DNA of 64,000 bases from CBDIHH01 sp965279095 (GTDB lineage: Bacteria; Pseudomonadota; Alphaproteobacteria; Caulobacterales; Caulobacteraceae): the NCBI GenBank assembly GCA_965279095.1, contig CBDIHH010000003.1:496001-560000 (forward strand). The letters are read 5' to 3'. The notes beneath the pieces are model-generated. The model saw only the letters and a list, made by a program, of their open reading frames with translations, made no database searches and was not told the DNA's origin. This document shows positions 1 through 8,718 of the stretch, one piece after another (position 1 is the first letter of the stretch; every line of letters starts with the position of its first letter). A program made the translations under genes and the position numbers.

Positions 1-1
1 G

Positions 2-1657
2 GCCGCCCTGCGCTTCACCCCCACCGACAGCCTGACCTTCGACGCCAGCTATTCGTGGAACAAGCAATACAACGAGATCCGCCAGTACTACACGATCGAC
101 GGCAACAACATCCAGGACCGCTACAACTGCGGCACCATCATCCCGCCGGCCAACGGCGGCTCCCTGTGGTGCGGCGACCTGCCCAGCAACCCCAACGTCC
201 GCCGCTCGGGCGTGGGCCCCGCGCCGCCCCCCGGCATCATCGCCGTGCCGCAGCCGGACAGCTACAACAGCGCCCACGTCCTGCGCCTCGGCGCCGAGTG
301 GAAGGCGACCGACGCCCTGACCCTCTCCTACGTCTACGGCAAGACCTACGGCGAGGCCTATGAGCAGGCGTCCTTCGACTCCAACCCCTTCAACCGTCAG
401 CTGTCGACCGGCCCCGCGCCGACGATCACCGACCAAAAGGAAGGCGGCCAACTGGACTTCGAAAGCCACGAAGCCCGGCTGCAGTGGAGCCCGCAAGGCC
501 CGGTGAGCGGCGAAGTCGGCTACTACACCTCCAGCTCGCGCGACCAGTCGGTGTTCGGCAACAAGGGCGTGCCCACCGGCCAGCCCGTGCCGCTCTACAC
601 CAAGGACCCGCTGTCCCTGAACACCTTCGCCGCCTTCACCATCCGCGACGCCCACTATGACGTGGACGCCGTGTTCGGCCGGGTGAACCTGAAGCTGCTC
701 GACGACCGCGCCACCATCACCGGCGAAGTGCGCTACACCACCACGGACGTCCAGCTGAAGGACCTCTTGGCCCTGCGCACCAACCCGAACCTGCCGCTGC
801 TCAAGGCCAGCTTCGACGACTACAGCCCCCGGGTGTCGGCCAAGTTCCAGATCAGCCCGGACGTCATGGCCTATGCCTCGGCCGCCCGCGGCGTGAAGGC
901 CGGCGGCTTCAACGGCTACGTCAGCGGCGCCATCACCCTGACCCCCGCCGAGCAGAGCTTCGACCCCGAGGAAAACTGGACCTACGAATTCGGCGTCAAG
1001 GGCGCCTATTTCGAGCGCAAGCTGACCGCGGACGTCTCGCTGTTCTACGTCGACTGGAGCAAGAAGCAGTCGTCGGTGGTGCCCAGCAACTCGCCGAACT
1101 CCACCATCCAGGGCATCGTCCCGCCGCGGATCTTCCTGACCAACGGTCAGGCCAAGTCCTACGGCGTGGAAGTCTCCGGCGCCCTGTATGCGATGGAAGG
1201 CCTGCGGTTCGACTATTCGGTGTCCCTGCAGAACCCGGAATACGGCGACGCCACCTTCTCGCCCGACTACGCCCGGGTCTGCGACAACGTCGTCTGCTCG
1301 CGCACCACCCTGCTGAAGGGCAAGACCCTGGAGCAGGTCTCCAAGGTCTCGGCCACGGTCGGCTTCGAATATAAGAACCAGCTGTCCAACGGCATCGGCT
1401 GGTTCATCGGCGCCGACGAGACATACCGCGGCAAGCAGTTCGCCAACGCCCTGAACACCACCTCCATCGAGGCGGTGGCCCTGACCGACGCTCGCGCCGG
1501 TCTGGAAAAGGACGGCTGGCGCGCGTTCGTCTGGGTCCGCAACGCCTTCGACAAGGAGTATGTGGTCTCGGCCTTCGTGATCCCGACCATCCTGCAATAC
1601 AACGTCGACCTGGGCGAAAAGCGCACGTTCGGCCTGACGGTCAGCGCCAAATACTAA
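2..1657 (+). CDS. TonB-dependent outer-membrane receptor, C-terminal part (5' end outside window)
   Basis: The reading frame is open at the left edge and gives 551 residues ending in TAA. It shows the C-terminal beta-barrel of a TonB-dependent receptor: many amphipathic strands with aromatic residues (for example YAS-AARGVKAGGFNG, then VEVSGALYAMEGLRFDYSVS) and a terminal aromatic residue (SAKY) typical of BAM-assembled barrels. The plug domain and TonB box would lie upstream of the window. Two Cys pairs (YNC...LWC and RVC...VVC) fall in predicted extracellular loops and may form disulfides. These receptors import large or scarce substrates with TonB energy. Its position beside catabolic operons suggests uptake of the pathway substrate, which is an inference. 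Confidence 0.92.
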   Translation, partial: AALRFTPTDSLTFDASYSWNKQYNEIRQYYTIDGNNIQDRYNCGTIIPPANGGSLWCGDLPSNPNVRRSGVGPAPPPGIIAVPQPDSYNSAHVLRLGAEWKATDALTLSYVYGKTYGEAYEQASFDSNPFNRQLSTGPAPTITDQKEGGQLDFESHEARLQWSPQGPVSGEVGYYTSSSRDQSVFGNKGVPTGQPVPLYTKDPLSLNTFAAFTIRDAHYDVDAVFGRVNLKLLDDRATITGEVRYTTTDVQLKDLLALRTNPNLPLLKASFDDYSPRVSAKFQISPDVMAYASAARGVKAGGFNGYVSGAITLTPAEQSFDPEENWTYEFGVKGAYFERKLTADVSLFYVDWSKKQSSVVPSNSPNSTIQGIVPPRIFLTNGQAKSYGVEVSGALYAMEGLRFDYSVSLQNPEYGDATFSPDYARVCDNVVCSRTTLLKGKTLEQVSKVSATVGFEYKNQLSNGIGWFIGADETYRGKQFANALNTTSIEAVALTDARAGLEKDGWRAFVWVRNAFDKEYVVSAFVIPTILQYNVDLGEKRTFGLTVSAKY

Positions 1658-1680
1658 GGCGTCCTACGATCTGAAATGGA

Positions 1681-1712
1681 GGGCCGGGCGAGCGATCGCC
1701 CGGCCCTTTTTT
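1681..1712 (+). terminator. Rho-independent terminator of the TonB receptor gene
   Basis: An 11-bp perfect stem (gggccgggcga at 1681-1691 paired with tcgcccggccc at 1696-1706) closes a 4-base gcga loop and is followed by six T residues. It starts 23 bp after the receptor stop codon. The T run is present only for rightward transcription, so it should not end the convergent operon. Confidence 0.9.
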
Positions 1713-2584
1713 CATGCCGGCGATGAGGCGCGGAAGGCGGCCGCGATCTGCCCCGCCGTCGCCCGCCAATGCCCTTGGCCGGCCAGCGCCCGCAGGGCCT
1801 CGGCGACATATTTGAAGCGGAACGGCACGCCCGATATCCAGGGGCGCAGGGCCAGGATGAGGATCCGTCCCTCCCCGTCCGCCGCCAGCCCCTCGGCCGC
1901 ATCCGCGATCAGCTCGGGATAGCGCCAGGGCGCGACCTTGCGCGACCACAGGTTGGCGTCGTCCCATTCCACCTGGGCCGGGATCGACAGCAGGGCAGGG
2001 CGGGTGCTCAGCCAGTAGGGGCGATCGTCGTTCGGCCAGTCCAGGCCATAGCTCAGCCCGGCCTCGGCCAGCCTCTGCGGCGTGTGCGCCGAATGGCCGA
2101 AGTCCTGGCTCAGCCAGCCCGTCGGCCGCACCCCGCAGGCCGCTTCCAGGGCATCCAGGCTGTCGCGGATGTGGTCGCGCTCCTCGTCCTTCGTCATGCG
2201 GCTGGAGATCATCCGACGGGCCCCCCGGCCGTGGGCGACGATCTCATGACCGCGGCCGACGATCTCGGCCAGGAGCGGGGCATAGCGGCGGGCGGCCATG
2301 GCGTCCACCGCCACGCTGGCCGGCATTTCCAGGACGTCCAGCAGGTCGAGCAGGCGCTTCATCCCCACGCGCGCCCCGTATTCGCGCAGGGACCAGGTGC
2401 GATAGTCGGGATCGAAGCTGCCGAAGCCCGGCTGGAACCGGGGGTCGGCGAGGGCCCCGGGGGGCGGGTCCAGCTCCCAATATTCCAGGTGCAGCAGCAC
2501 CATCACCGCAAGCCGCCCACCCCCGGGCCAGGCCATGGCCGGCCGCTCCGGCGAGGGGGCGTAGGGGTAGTGCGGATGGTCCAT
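1712..2584 (-). CDS. Polysaccharide deacetylase-family (PuuE-like) protein 1
   Basis: The protein has 290 residues from the ATG at 2584. A longer version from a TTG at 2611 is possible but would overlap the upstream gene. It has the NodB/PuuE-like deacetylase layout: a beta strand near the N-terminus (LAVMVLLHLEYWEL), the HEIVAHGRG segment around the metal-site His of classical members, then TGWLSQDFGHS and a C-terminal strand. In the PuuE branch the fold acts as an allantoinase-like amide-ring hydrolase rather than on polysaccharide. It is the last gene of a reverse operon directly after a paralogue. Two further homologues with the same layout lie at 2593-3480 and 23075-23932. The substrate is unknown; action on a cyclic amide is inferred from family and neighbours. 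Confidence 0.8.
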   Translation of the reverse strand: MDHPHYPYAPSPERPAMAWPGGGRLAVMVLLHLEYWELDPPPGALADPRFQPGFGSFDPDYRTWSLREYGARVGMKRLLDLLDVLEMPASVAVDAMAARRYAPLLAEIVGRGHEIVAHGRGARRMISSRMTKDEERDHIRDSLDALEAACGVRPTGWLSQDFGHSAHTPQRLAEAGLSYGLDWPNDDRPYWLSTRPALLSIPAQVEWDDANLWSRKVAPWRYPELIADAAEGLAADGEGRILILALRPWISGVPFRFKYVAEALRALAGQGHWRATAGQIAAAFRASSPA

Positions 2585-2592
2585 CGCCCCGC

Positions 2593-3480
2593 TCACGGGC
2601 GGACGTCCCAATACCAGTCGGCGATCTCGGCGCCCGTGGCCATCCAGACGCCGCCCCTCGCCAGGATGTGCTCCAGGGCGGCCACCAGATGCTTCAGCCG
2701 GTGCGGCTGGGCGATCATATAGGGGTGGATGGCGATGCCCATCACCCGGGCCTGATCGGCGCCCTCGGCGTGCAGGACCTCGAACTGGTCGATGATCATC
2801 CGGGCGAAGTCCGCCCCCTCCAGCGGCTGCTGGTGGACGATGGCGTCGTTCAGCTCCATGGCGTAGGGCAGGCTGATCAGCCGGCCCCTGGCGACCGCGA
2901 CCTCGGTGGGCTGGTCGTCGTGATGGAAGTCGGCGGTGTAGCGGAAGCCCGCCTCGGCGACGAGGTCGGGAGTGTTGGGGGTGTAGGAGACGGCGGGGCT
3001 GAACCAGCCCGCCAGGTCACGGCCCAGCAGGCGCCGGGCGGCGCCGACGCAGGCGGCGATGTAGTCGCGCTCGCGGGCCGCCTCCCAGCCCCACAGATAG
3101 CGGGTGTTGGTGAGGCCGTGGCACATATAGTCCCAGCCCCGCGCTTCGCAGGCCTCCAGCATCTGTGGGTAGCGGATGAAGTTCTCGAGCCCCAGGGACA
3201 CGGTGCAGCGGATGCCCAGGGCGTCCATCGCCTTGAACAGCCGCCAGGCGCCGACCCGGTTGCCGTAGTCCTTGACCCCATAGCCCAGGATGTCGGGATG
3301 CGGCATGCGCGGCCACGGATCGCGCACCTCCACCGGCCCGGGCAGATAGTCGTAGTGTTCGAAGTTCGGGCACACCCACACCGCCACCCGGGCTCCGCCC
3401 GGCAGGGTCAGCGGTGATCGCTGTCCCATGTAGGAGAAGGGGATCCGCTCGCGACCGTCGGGGGTCTGCGGCGACTCCAT
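2593..3480 (-). CDS. Polysaccharide deacetylase-family (PuuE-like) protein 2
   Basis: The protein has 295 residues. It resembles PuuE/allantoinase-like members of the NodB superfamily: VAVWVCPNFEHYDY near the N-terminus, YGNRVGAWRLF in the first helix, GWDYMCHGLTNTRY where the family has its conserved His-Gly, and LAGWFSPAVSYTPNTPDL. The start at 3480 is one base upstream of the isochorismatase stop, and the next gene starts 8 bp after its own stop, so it is translated within one operon. Having two different paralogues in tandem suggests two successive hydrolytic steps or a heteromer, which is inference. The family call is firm; the substrate is not known. Confidence 0.82.
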   Translation of the reverse strand: MESPQTPDGRERIPFSYMGQRSPLTLPGGARVAVWVCPNFEHYDYLPGPVEVRDPWPRMPHPDILGYGVKDYGNRVGAWRLFKAMDALGIRCTVSLGLENFIRYPQMLEACEARGWDYMCHGLTNTRYLWGWEAARERDYIAACVGAARRLLGRDLAGWFSPAVSYTPNTPDLVAEAGFRYTADFHHDDQPTEVAVARGRLISLPYAMELNDAIVHQQPLEGADFARMIIDQFEVLHAEGADQARVMGIAIHPYMIAQPHRLKHLVAALEHILARGGVWMATGAEIADWYWDVRP

Positions 3481-3481
3481 C

Positions 3482-4150
3482 TCAGGCCGCGCCGGCGGGA
3501 CCGGCGCGCCGCCACAGGTCCAGCAGGTCGGCCGAGGCGACCATGGGATAGCGCGCCTTCATCAGCCGCATCGACCCCTCGTGCAGGGCGCGGTCGTTGG
3601 TGGCCACGGCGTCCTCGACCACCACCACATAGAAGTCGCGATAAGAGGCCCCGCGGACGCTGGACTCCACGCAGCCTTCGGTGGTGCAGCCGAGCACCAC
3701 CACGGTTTGGATCCCCTTCTCCTGGAGCACCTTTTCCAGGTCAGTGCGCACGAAGGCGTCCGGGCGGTATTTGGTGACGATCCGGTCGCCCGGAGCCGGG
3801 TCTACTCCGTCGACGAACGCCCACCCCCAGCTGCCGGGCAGGGTGTATTCCGAGGTCTTGCCGTCGCGGGTCTTGAAGCGCAGCCAGGCCGGGGAATCGC
3901 TGCGCCCGTCCGGCAGGGTCTCCTGCCGCACCAGGACGGTGAAGACCCCCAGCGCCTGCGCCGCCTGCACCGTCTCGACCATGGTCGGCAGGCGCTCGCC
4001 CATCAGGGTCATGTCGCGCCCATGCCGCGCGAAATGCCCCTGCGGATGACAAAAGTCGTTCTGCAGGTCGATCACCAGCAGGGCGGTATGGGCGGGATCG
4101 ACCAGTTCCTCCAGCGTATCGAGCACGCTGACGCCCATGATCTGCCGCAT
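3482..4150 (-). CDS. Isochorismatase-family cysteine hydrolase (amidase type)
   Basis: The protein has 222 residues and the full cysteine-hydrolase triad of the isochorismatase/nicotinamidase superfamily: Asp28 in LLVIDLQNDF, Lys127 in VTKYRPDAF and Cys160 in CTTEGCVESSVRGA, with the usual cis-peptide region before the Cys. Members hydrolyse small amides such as N-carbamoylsarcosine, ureidoacrylate, maleamate or nicotinamide. The ATG at 4150 was chosen; a second ATG at 4138 would drop only four residues. It sits 12 bp after the methyltransferase gene and just before two PuuE-like genes, which suggests a step in an amide or ureide breakdown route. The triad is intact here, unlike the paralogue at 32501-33070. 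Confidence 0.88.
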   Translation of the reverse strand: MRQIMGVSVLDTLEELVDPAHTALLVIDLQNDFCHPQGHFARHGRDMTLMGERLPTMVETVQAAQALGVFTVLVRQETLPDGRSDSPAWLRFKTRDGKTSEYTLPGSWGWAFVDGVDPAPGDRIVTKYRPDAFVRTDLEKVLQEKGIQTVVVLGCTTEGCVESSVRGASYRDFYVVVVEDAVATNDRALHEGSMRLMKARYPMVASADLLDLWRRAGPAGAA

Positions 4151-4162
4151 CGCAGCGCCGCC

Positions 4163-5305
4163 TCAGCCCGGCTTGCGGCCGCGGGTCACCCAGGGGTACT
4201 GGCTGGCGGTGAGGCCGAAGCTTTCCACATCGACGAAGCCGATCTCGCGCATGGCGGCGTCCAGGTCCATCAGCCCCGAGGCGGTGAAGAAGGGCTCGCC
4301 GCGGTGCTTGGTTTCCCAGTCGAGCAGGATGGAGTGGTACGGGTCCACCGCCCGGTGCGGCGGCAGGTCCGACATGATGAAGTCGCCGCCGGGTTCCAGG
4401 ATTCGGAAGGCCTCCTTCAGCACATTGTAGCTCGTCTTGGGCGGGATCTCGTGGTGCAGGGCGTAGGTATAGACCAGGCTGACGCTGTCGTCGGCCTCGG
4501 CCACATGCTCGGCGTTGGCCATCTTCAGGTCGATGCGCACGCCCTGAATCTCGGCGGCGGTGTGGCCCATGGTCAGCAGGGTCGGCGAGGTGTCGTAGCC
4601 GGCCAGCTCTGCGTCGGGATAGCGCCGGGCGGCGGTGAACAGGGTCGTGCAGGCCCCGCAGCCCAGCTCGACAATGCGGCGGTATTTGTCCTTGGGGAAC
4701 TGGGCCACGAACATCGCCCGGTGCTGGCGGATGTCTTCGTCGACCATGGTGTAGCCATAGCCGCCGCGGGCGAACACCCGCCCGATCGCATAGCCGAACA
4801 TCGAGGGGGCGAGGTCGTAGCCGTCCCAGCCGCCGGGCTCCAGGTGCCACTCCACCGAGCCGTTGGCATAGGGGGGGCGGTCGAAATCCTCGGTCAGGTC
4901 GAGGGTGCCGCCGACGTTGGTGTCCGGCTTGTCGAGTAGGCGTTCGAACTGCGCGCGGCGCTCTTCCACGGCGGGGATGGCCGCCACGAAGTTCATTTCG
5001 GCGACATAGCGCTGCAGGAAGCGCTCCAGATGGAACATCTTGTCCTGCTCGGCGATGGCCCGGCCCTGAGCGATGCGCGCCTTCAGCTCCGGGGCGGTCT
5101 TCCCCTCGGTGGACTCGGCCGCCAAGGCCACGGTCTCAGGATGGGTCTCGAAACGCTCCCGCCAGTCGCTGCGCAGGGGGCCGGCCGCGCAGTGCTGCAC
5201 CGAGCCAAGGATGTCCATGCTGGCGCGGGCGCGCTGGCTGAGGGGCAGTTGCGGGAACAGCACGGCCTTGGCGTGCACTTCGTCGCGCTTGATGAAGAAG
5301 GTCAT
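4163..5305 (-). CDS. SAM-dependent methyltransferase MT1 with long N-terminal extension
   Basis: The protein has 380 residues. The C-terminal half is a class I Rossmann methyltransferase: motif I VELGCGACTT near residue 205, an acidic residue at the end of strand 2 (AGYDTSPT), and an LEPGG motif before the last strands. About 190 residues precede it, containing a PPY...HLEPGGWDGY segment that is also found, as P-x-Y...H-x-x-PGGY, in MT2 (36979-38109) and MT3 (44931-46085). The three are clearly paralogues. It lies between the serine hydrolase and the isochorismatase in one operon. The methyl acceptor is unknown, and methyl transfer itself is inferred from the SAM motif. Confidence 0.85.
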   Translation of the reverse strand: MTFFIKRDEVHAKAVLFPQLPLSQRARASMDILGSVQHCAAGPLRSDWRERFETHPETVALAAESTEGKTAPELKARIAQGRAIAEQDKMFHLERFLQRYVAEMNFVAAIPAVEERRAQFERLLDKPDTNVGGTLDLTEDFDRPPYANGSVEWHLEPGGWDGYDLAPSMFGYAIGRVFARGGYGYTMVDEDIRQHRAMFVAQFPKDKYRRIVELGCGACTTLFTAARRYPDAELAGYDTSPTLLTMGHTAAEIQGVRIDLKMANAEHVAEADDSVSLVYTYALHHEIPPKTSYNVLKEAFRILEPGGDFIMSDLPPHRAVDPYHSILLDWETKHRGEPFFTASGLMDLDAAMREIGFVDVESFGLTASQYPWVTRGRKPG

Positions 5306-5349
5306 GGCGGGGCTCCTGGCGGTCCTGGGCGAAGTCTAGTCCGGGGCGT

Positions 5350-6651
5350 CTATTTCGTCGATGTCACGGGCGGTTTGAGGGCCGCGTAAACGCCTTCGTG
5401 CAGGGCGATGTTGATCGCCTGCTCGTCGTCGCCGCCATAGTGCTGCGACATGGCCACCGCCGCCAGATCCCGCTCCGGGTCGATGAAGTAGAAGGTGTTC
5501 ACCATCCCCGCCCAACCGGCTTCGCGGACCCCGTGCGGCATCGGTGAGTCGCCCTCGTCGGCGGCGACCCCGATGGCCAGGCCCCAGGCGTAGAGGTGCG
5601 GGCCCGGCCGGTACCACATGGCCAGCTTCTGCTCGGGGGTGGTCTGGCGGGTGATCATCGCTTGGACGGTGTCGGAGCGCAGCACGCGCACGCCGCCCAG
5701 TTCGCCGCCGTTCAGCAGCATCTGGCAGAAGCGCAGATAGTCGGTGACCGTGCCGGCCAGCCCGCCCCCGGCGGACTTGAAGCCGATCGGCTTGCGGAAC
5801 GAGCCGTATTCCGCCTCCATCGACTTGGCGGTGACGTCGACCAGGCGGCCCTCCGCCCCCGGACCGTAGGTGCGGGCGATGCGGTCCTGGTCCTGCGGAT
5901 ACCAGAAGGCGGTGTCGGTCATGCCGATGGGATCGAACAGCCGCTGTTTGAGGAACTGGTCGAGGGGCTGCCCCGACGCCACCTCGGCCACCCGCCCCAG
6001 AACGTCGCTGGAGAAGCCGTACTGCCACTGCTTGCCGGGCTGGCTGAGCAGCGGGTAGGCGGCCAGGGCGCGGATGCCGGCCTCCGTCGTGCCGTCAGCC
6101 TGCAGCACGTCGCTCATCTTCATGCCATAGGGCTTGGGCCAGTCGAAGGCGTAGCCGAGGCCGGAGGTGTAGGTGAACAGGTGGCGGACGGTCAGCGGCG
6201 TCGCCTGCGGTTCGGTGGTGACCACGTCGCCTTCGACCTTGGCGATCACCGGGGTCGCCGCGAACTCGGGCACGAACTTCGAGACCGGATCCTCCTGCCG
6301 CAGCTTGCCTTCATCCTGAAGGGTCAGGATGGCGGCGGCGGTCACCGCCCGCGACATGGAGAACAGGCGAAAGATGGTGTCCTCGGTCATCGGCAGGTTG
6401 CGGTCGATGTCGCGCTTGCCATAGGCGTCCAGGGCCACCAGTCGGCCCTTGTAGACCACCCCGTAGACGATCCCCGCCCGGCGCCCCTCGTCCACCAGGG
6501 CATGCATGCGCGCCTTCAGCGCCTCCATGGCGCCCGCGTCCAGGCCGGCCTCCGCCGGGGTGGATCGGGGAAATTCGTAGGCGGCGGCGCCCTGCGCGGC
6601 CAGGGCGGCGGCGGCGCATCCGCCCGCGATGGCGGTCGTGATCTTGGTCAT
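5350..6651 (-). CDS. Secreted serine hydrolase, class C beta-lactamase / esterase fold, with SxxR motif
   Basis: The protein has 433 residues from the ATG at 6651; an upstream extension of the frame has no signal-like sequence. A Sec signal peptide (MTKITTAIAGG... ending GAAAYEF) predicts periplasmic location. The sequence follows the beta-lactamase-related family (DTIFRLFSMS, TPLTVRHLFTYTSGLGY, WQYGFSSDVLGRVAE, GWAGMVNTFYFIDPE). The nucleophile motif reads Ser98-Met-Ser-Arg101, where the family normally has S-x-x-K. Arg in place of the general-base Lys is unusual, so activity is uncertain. It is the first gene of the reverse operon and diverges from the MFS gene at 6796. Homologues include esterases, D-aminopeptidases and transacylases; the substrate is unknown. 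Confidence 0.85.
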   Translation of the reverse strand: MTKITTAIAGGCAAAALAAQGAAAYEFPRSTPAEAGLDAGAMEALKARMHALVDEGRRAGIVYGVVYKGRLVALDAYGKRDIDRNLPMTEDTIFRLFSMSRAVTAAAILTLQDEGKLRQEDPVSKFVPEFAATPVIAKVEGDVVTTEPQATPLTVRHLFTYTSGLGYAFDWPKPYGMKMSDVLQADGTTEAGIRALAAYPLLSQPGKQWQYGFSSDVLGRVAEVASGQPLDQFLKQRLFDPIGMTDTAFWYPQDQDRIARTYGPGAEGRLVDVTAKSMEAEYGSFRKPIGFKSAGGGLAGTVTDYLRFCQMLLNGGELGGVRVLRSDTVQAMITRQTTPEQKLAMWYRPGPHLYAWGLAIGVAADEGDSPMPHGVREAGWAGMVNTFYFIDPERDLAAVAMSQHYGGDDEQAINIALHEGVYAALKPPVTSTK

Positions 6652-6795
6652 GCTGGTCTCCAGGGCGCCAATGTGCAGGTCGGCGATGACATCCGCGCCG
6701 CCCCTGGGGCATAAATCCACCTGTCGAGCATTCGGGCGCCCCCGCTTGCGAGGCCGGGGCGCGGGACGGATGGTCCCGCCATTCAAGGAGTTGCA
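6652..6795. promoter_or_regulatory. Divergent promoter region between serine hydrolase and GPH transporter genes
   Basis: These 144 bp separate two diverging operons and must hold both promoters. A clear Shine-Dalgarno sequence (aaggag at 6785-6790) lies just upstream of the ATG at 6796. I see no strong palindromic operator here. Confidence 0.5.
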
Positions 6796-8208
6796 ATGTC
6801 GACGACTGTCTCGGCGGCCGATGCGCCCCCTGCCGCCCGGCCCAGGCTGACCACCACGGTCATCGCCGGATGGGGGCTGGGCAGCTTCGCCTCGTCGACC
6901 ATGTTCCAGGCGACCTCGGTCTATCTGCTACATTTCCTGGTGGAATATGTCGGCCTGGCCGCGGCGCTGGCGGGCCTCATCTTCAGCCTGACCAAGCTCT
7001 ACGACGCCGTCATCGACCCGGTCATCGGCGGCGTCAGCGACCGGACCACGAGCCGCTTCGGCCGCCGCCGCCCCTTTATCGCCCTGGGCGGGATCATCTG
7101 CGCCGTCTCGTTCGTGCTGATGTTCAACCTGCCCCGGGCCGAGAACGAGACCCTGCGCATCGCCCTGGCGGCCGGAGCCCTGCTGCTCAACACCACCGGC
7201 TACGCGATCCTCTCCATCCCCTACCTGGCCATGCCGGCGGAGATGACCCGCGATCCCAAGGAGCGCACGAGCATCGTCTCCTACCGGGTGATCGGCATCG
7301 CGCTCGGCCAGATTTTCGGCTCCAGCGTGGCGGCCTGGGTCATCGGCCTGGGCGGCGACGGGGCGCGGGGCCATTCGATGATGTCCTTCGTCCTGGGCGC
7401 AACCATCCTGACCTTCTCGTTGCTCTGCTTCCACCTCACCGCCAAGGCCCCGACCTTTCCGATCGTCCCGCAGCCGCGCCTGACGCTGAAGGAGAAGGTG
7501 CGCACGGTGCTCGGCAACCACCCCTTCGCCATGCTCATCCTGGTGAAGATCTGCGGGTTGATCAGCCTGAACTTCTACTTCGGCGTGCTGCCCTTCCTGT
7601 TCATCTCCGTCCTGCGCATGGACTACAAGGCGCTGGGCCTCTACTTCCTCATCCAGGGCCCCTGCATTATCGCCACCCAGCCCATCTGGGTGCGAGTGGC
7701 CAAGCGCATCGGCAAGCGCGGCTGCTACTGGTCCGCGGCCCTGCTGCATTGCTTCGGCACCGTCTCCTGGATCTTCTCCGGGCCCGACCAGCCGATGGAA
7801 TTCTTCATCGCCCGCGCCGTCTGCATCGGCGTCTCCAGCGGCGGCCTGCTGTTGGCGGGCCAGGCCATGCTGCCGGACGCCATCGGCGAGGATTTCCGCC
7901 GCACCGGCCAGCGCCGCGAGGGCCTGTTCGCCGGCATCTACACCACCACCGAGAAGCTGGCCCAGGCGGCGTCCCTGCTAATGATCGGCGCCGCCCTGTC
8001 GGCCATGGGCTATATGAGCGCCCAGGCCGGCGGCGCCCAGACGGCGGCGGTGTCGGACAGCATCCGCTGGCTTCTGCTGGTGCCCGCGTGCTTCGACATC
8101 GTCGCGGCCATCCCCCTGATCTTCTACAAGCTGTCCTCCGCCCCGCCGCACCCCGCCGCCATCGAGGCGGCGCAGTCCGCCATACTGGCGGACGATGAGC
8201 CCGCCTGA
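6796..8208 (+). CDS. MFS transporter, GPH (MelB-like) cation symporter family
   Basis: The protein has 470 residues and about 12 hydrophobic segments. The N-terminus (GWGLGSFASSTMFQ, then LTKLYDAVIDPVIGG and SDRTTSRFGRRRP) is the signature of the glycoside-pentoside-hexuronide:cation symporter family: a D-P-x-x-G in helix 2 and a basic RFGRRRP loop. Members import sugars, glucuronides and other organic solutes with H+ or Na+. It starts an operon with the small protein S1 31 bp downstream and diverges from the reverse hydrolase operon, so it is a likely inner-membrane importer for the same pathway. The substrate is not visible from the sequence. Confidence 0.9.
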   Translation: MSTTVSAADAPPAARPRLTTTVIAGWGLGSFASSTMFQATSVYLLHFLVEYVGLAAALAGLIFSLTKLYDAVIDPVIGGVSDRTTSRFGRRRPFIALGGIICAVSFVLMFNLPRAENETLRIALAAGALLLNTTGYAILSIPYLAMPAEMTRDPKERTSIVSYRVIGIALGQIFGSSVAAWVIGLGGDGARGHSMMSFVLGATILTFSLLCFHLTAKAPTFPIVPQPRLTLKEKVRTVLGNHPFAMLILVKICGLISLNFYFGVLPFLFISVLRMDYKALGLYFLIQGPCIIATQPIWVRVAKRIGKRGCYWSAALLHCFGTVSWIFSGPDQPMEFFIARAVCIGVSSGGLLLAGQAMLPDAIGEDFRRTGQRREGLFAGIYTTTEKLAQAASLLMIGAALSAMGYMSAQAGGAQTAAVSDSIRWLLLVPACFDIVAAIPLIFYKLSSAPPHPAAIEAAQSAILADDEPA

Positions 8209-8238
8209 TCCACCGTCTCCCCTGAAGAGAGCAACCCG

Positions 8239-8547
8239 ATGACCAAGCAACCCTATCTCTACGACAGCAACGTCGAGGACCTCGGCCGCATGCTGATGGC
8301 GCTCCTGTCGGAATTCTGGATCCTGCGCGACCGGGTGGCGATCCTCGAGGAGATGCTCGGCGACAAGATCGGCGTCACCAGCGAGTCCATCGACAACTAC
8401 GTGCCGTCGCCGGAATTCGAGGCCAGGCTGCAGGTGCTGCGCGACAAGATCGCCACCTCGGTGGTCGCCGCGCCCCTGCTGGCCCAGGACCGCAGCGTCG
8501 ACACCATCCTCAAGCTCGCCGGCCTCAAGCGCCCCGAGCCGGCCTGA
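8239..8547 (+). CDS. Small helical protein S1 (family shared with S2 and S3)
   Basis: The protein has 102 residues, with no signal peptide or membrane segment. The pattern VEDLGRMLMALLSEF-x-x-LRDRV-x-x-LEEML is a strong amphipathic, probably coiled-coil helix. It aligns without gaps with S2 (36608-36979: IERLSQMLTAVLAEL, VRERLDTVERL) and S3 (44500-44817: VDRLFAMTMTLGAEI, VSEKLDTVLRL). All three have a second helical part after a short acidic or proline-containing linker. S2 and S3 adjoin methyltransferases of the MT family; S1 follows a transporter gene. I do not recognise a named family. A role as a partner or scaffold for the MT enzymes is inferred from co-occurrence only. Confidence 0.75.
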   Translation: MTKQPYLYDSNVEDLGRMLMALLSEFWILRDRVAILEEMLGDKIGVTSESIDNYVPSPEFEARLQVLRDKIATSVVAAPLLAQDRSVDTILKLAGLKRPEPA

Positions 8548-8571
8548 TCCAGGAGATCGCCGCTCTTATCC

Positions 8572-8716
8572 TCCCCCGTGCAGCGCAGCGAAACGGGGGA
8601 GGGGGACCGCGAAGCGGTGGAGGGGGCGCGGGACAGAGCGCCGCGCTAGCGGATCGCCCCCTCCGGCGCTCCGCGCCACCTCCCCCATCCTCTTCGGGAT
8701 GGGGGAGGAGAGGGGG
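8572..8716. repeat. Intergenic GC-rich palindromic repeat element
   Basis: Between the convergent genes ending at 8547 and 8719 lies a stretch of nested inverted repeats: cctcccccgt/acgggggagg, then ctcccccatcc/ggatgggggag near its right end. It contains 'ggatcgccccctc' and 'gcgaagcggtggagg', close to strings in the 128-bp repeats at 11474-11738, so it is probably a diverged copy of the same dispersed element. It may also act as a bidirectional transcription barrier. Confidence 0.65.
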
Positions 8717-8718
8717 CC

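Noticed and set aside
8572..8716. Possible small RNA gene or CRISPR
   Set aside because: The nested palindromes match the dispersed intergenic element family better; no promoter or regular repeat-spacer pattern was seen.
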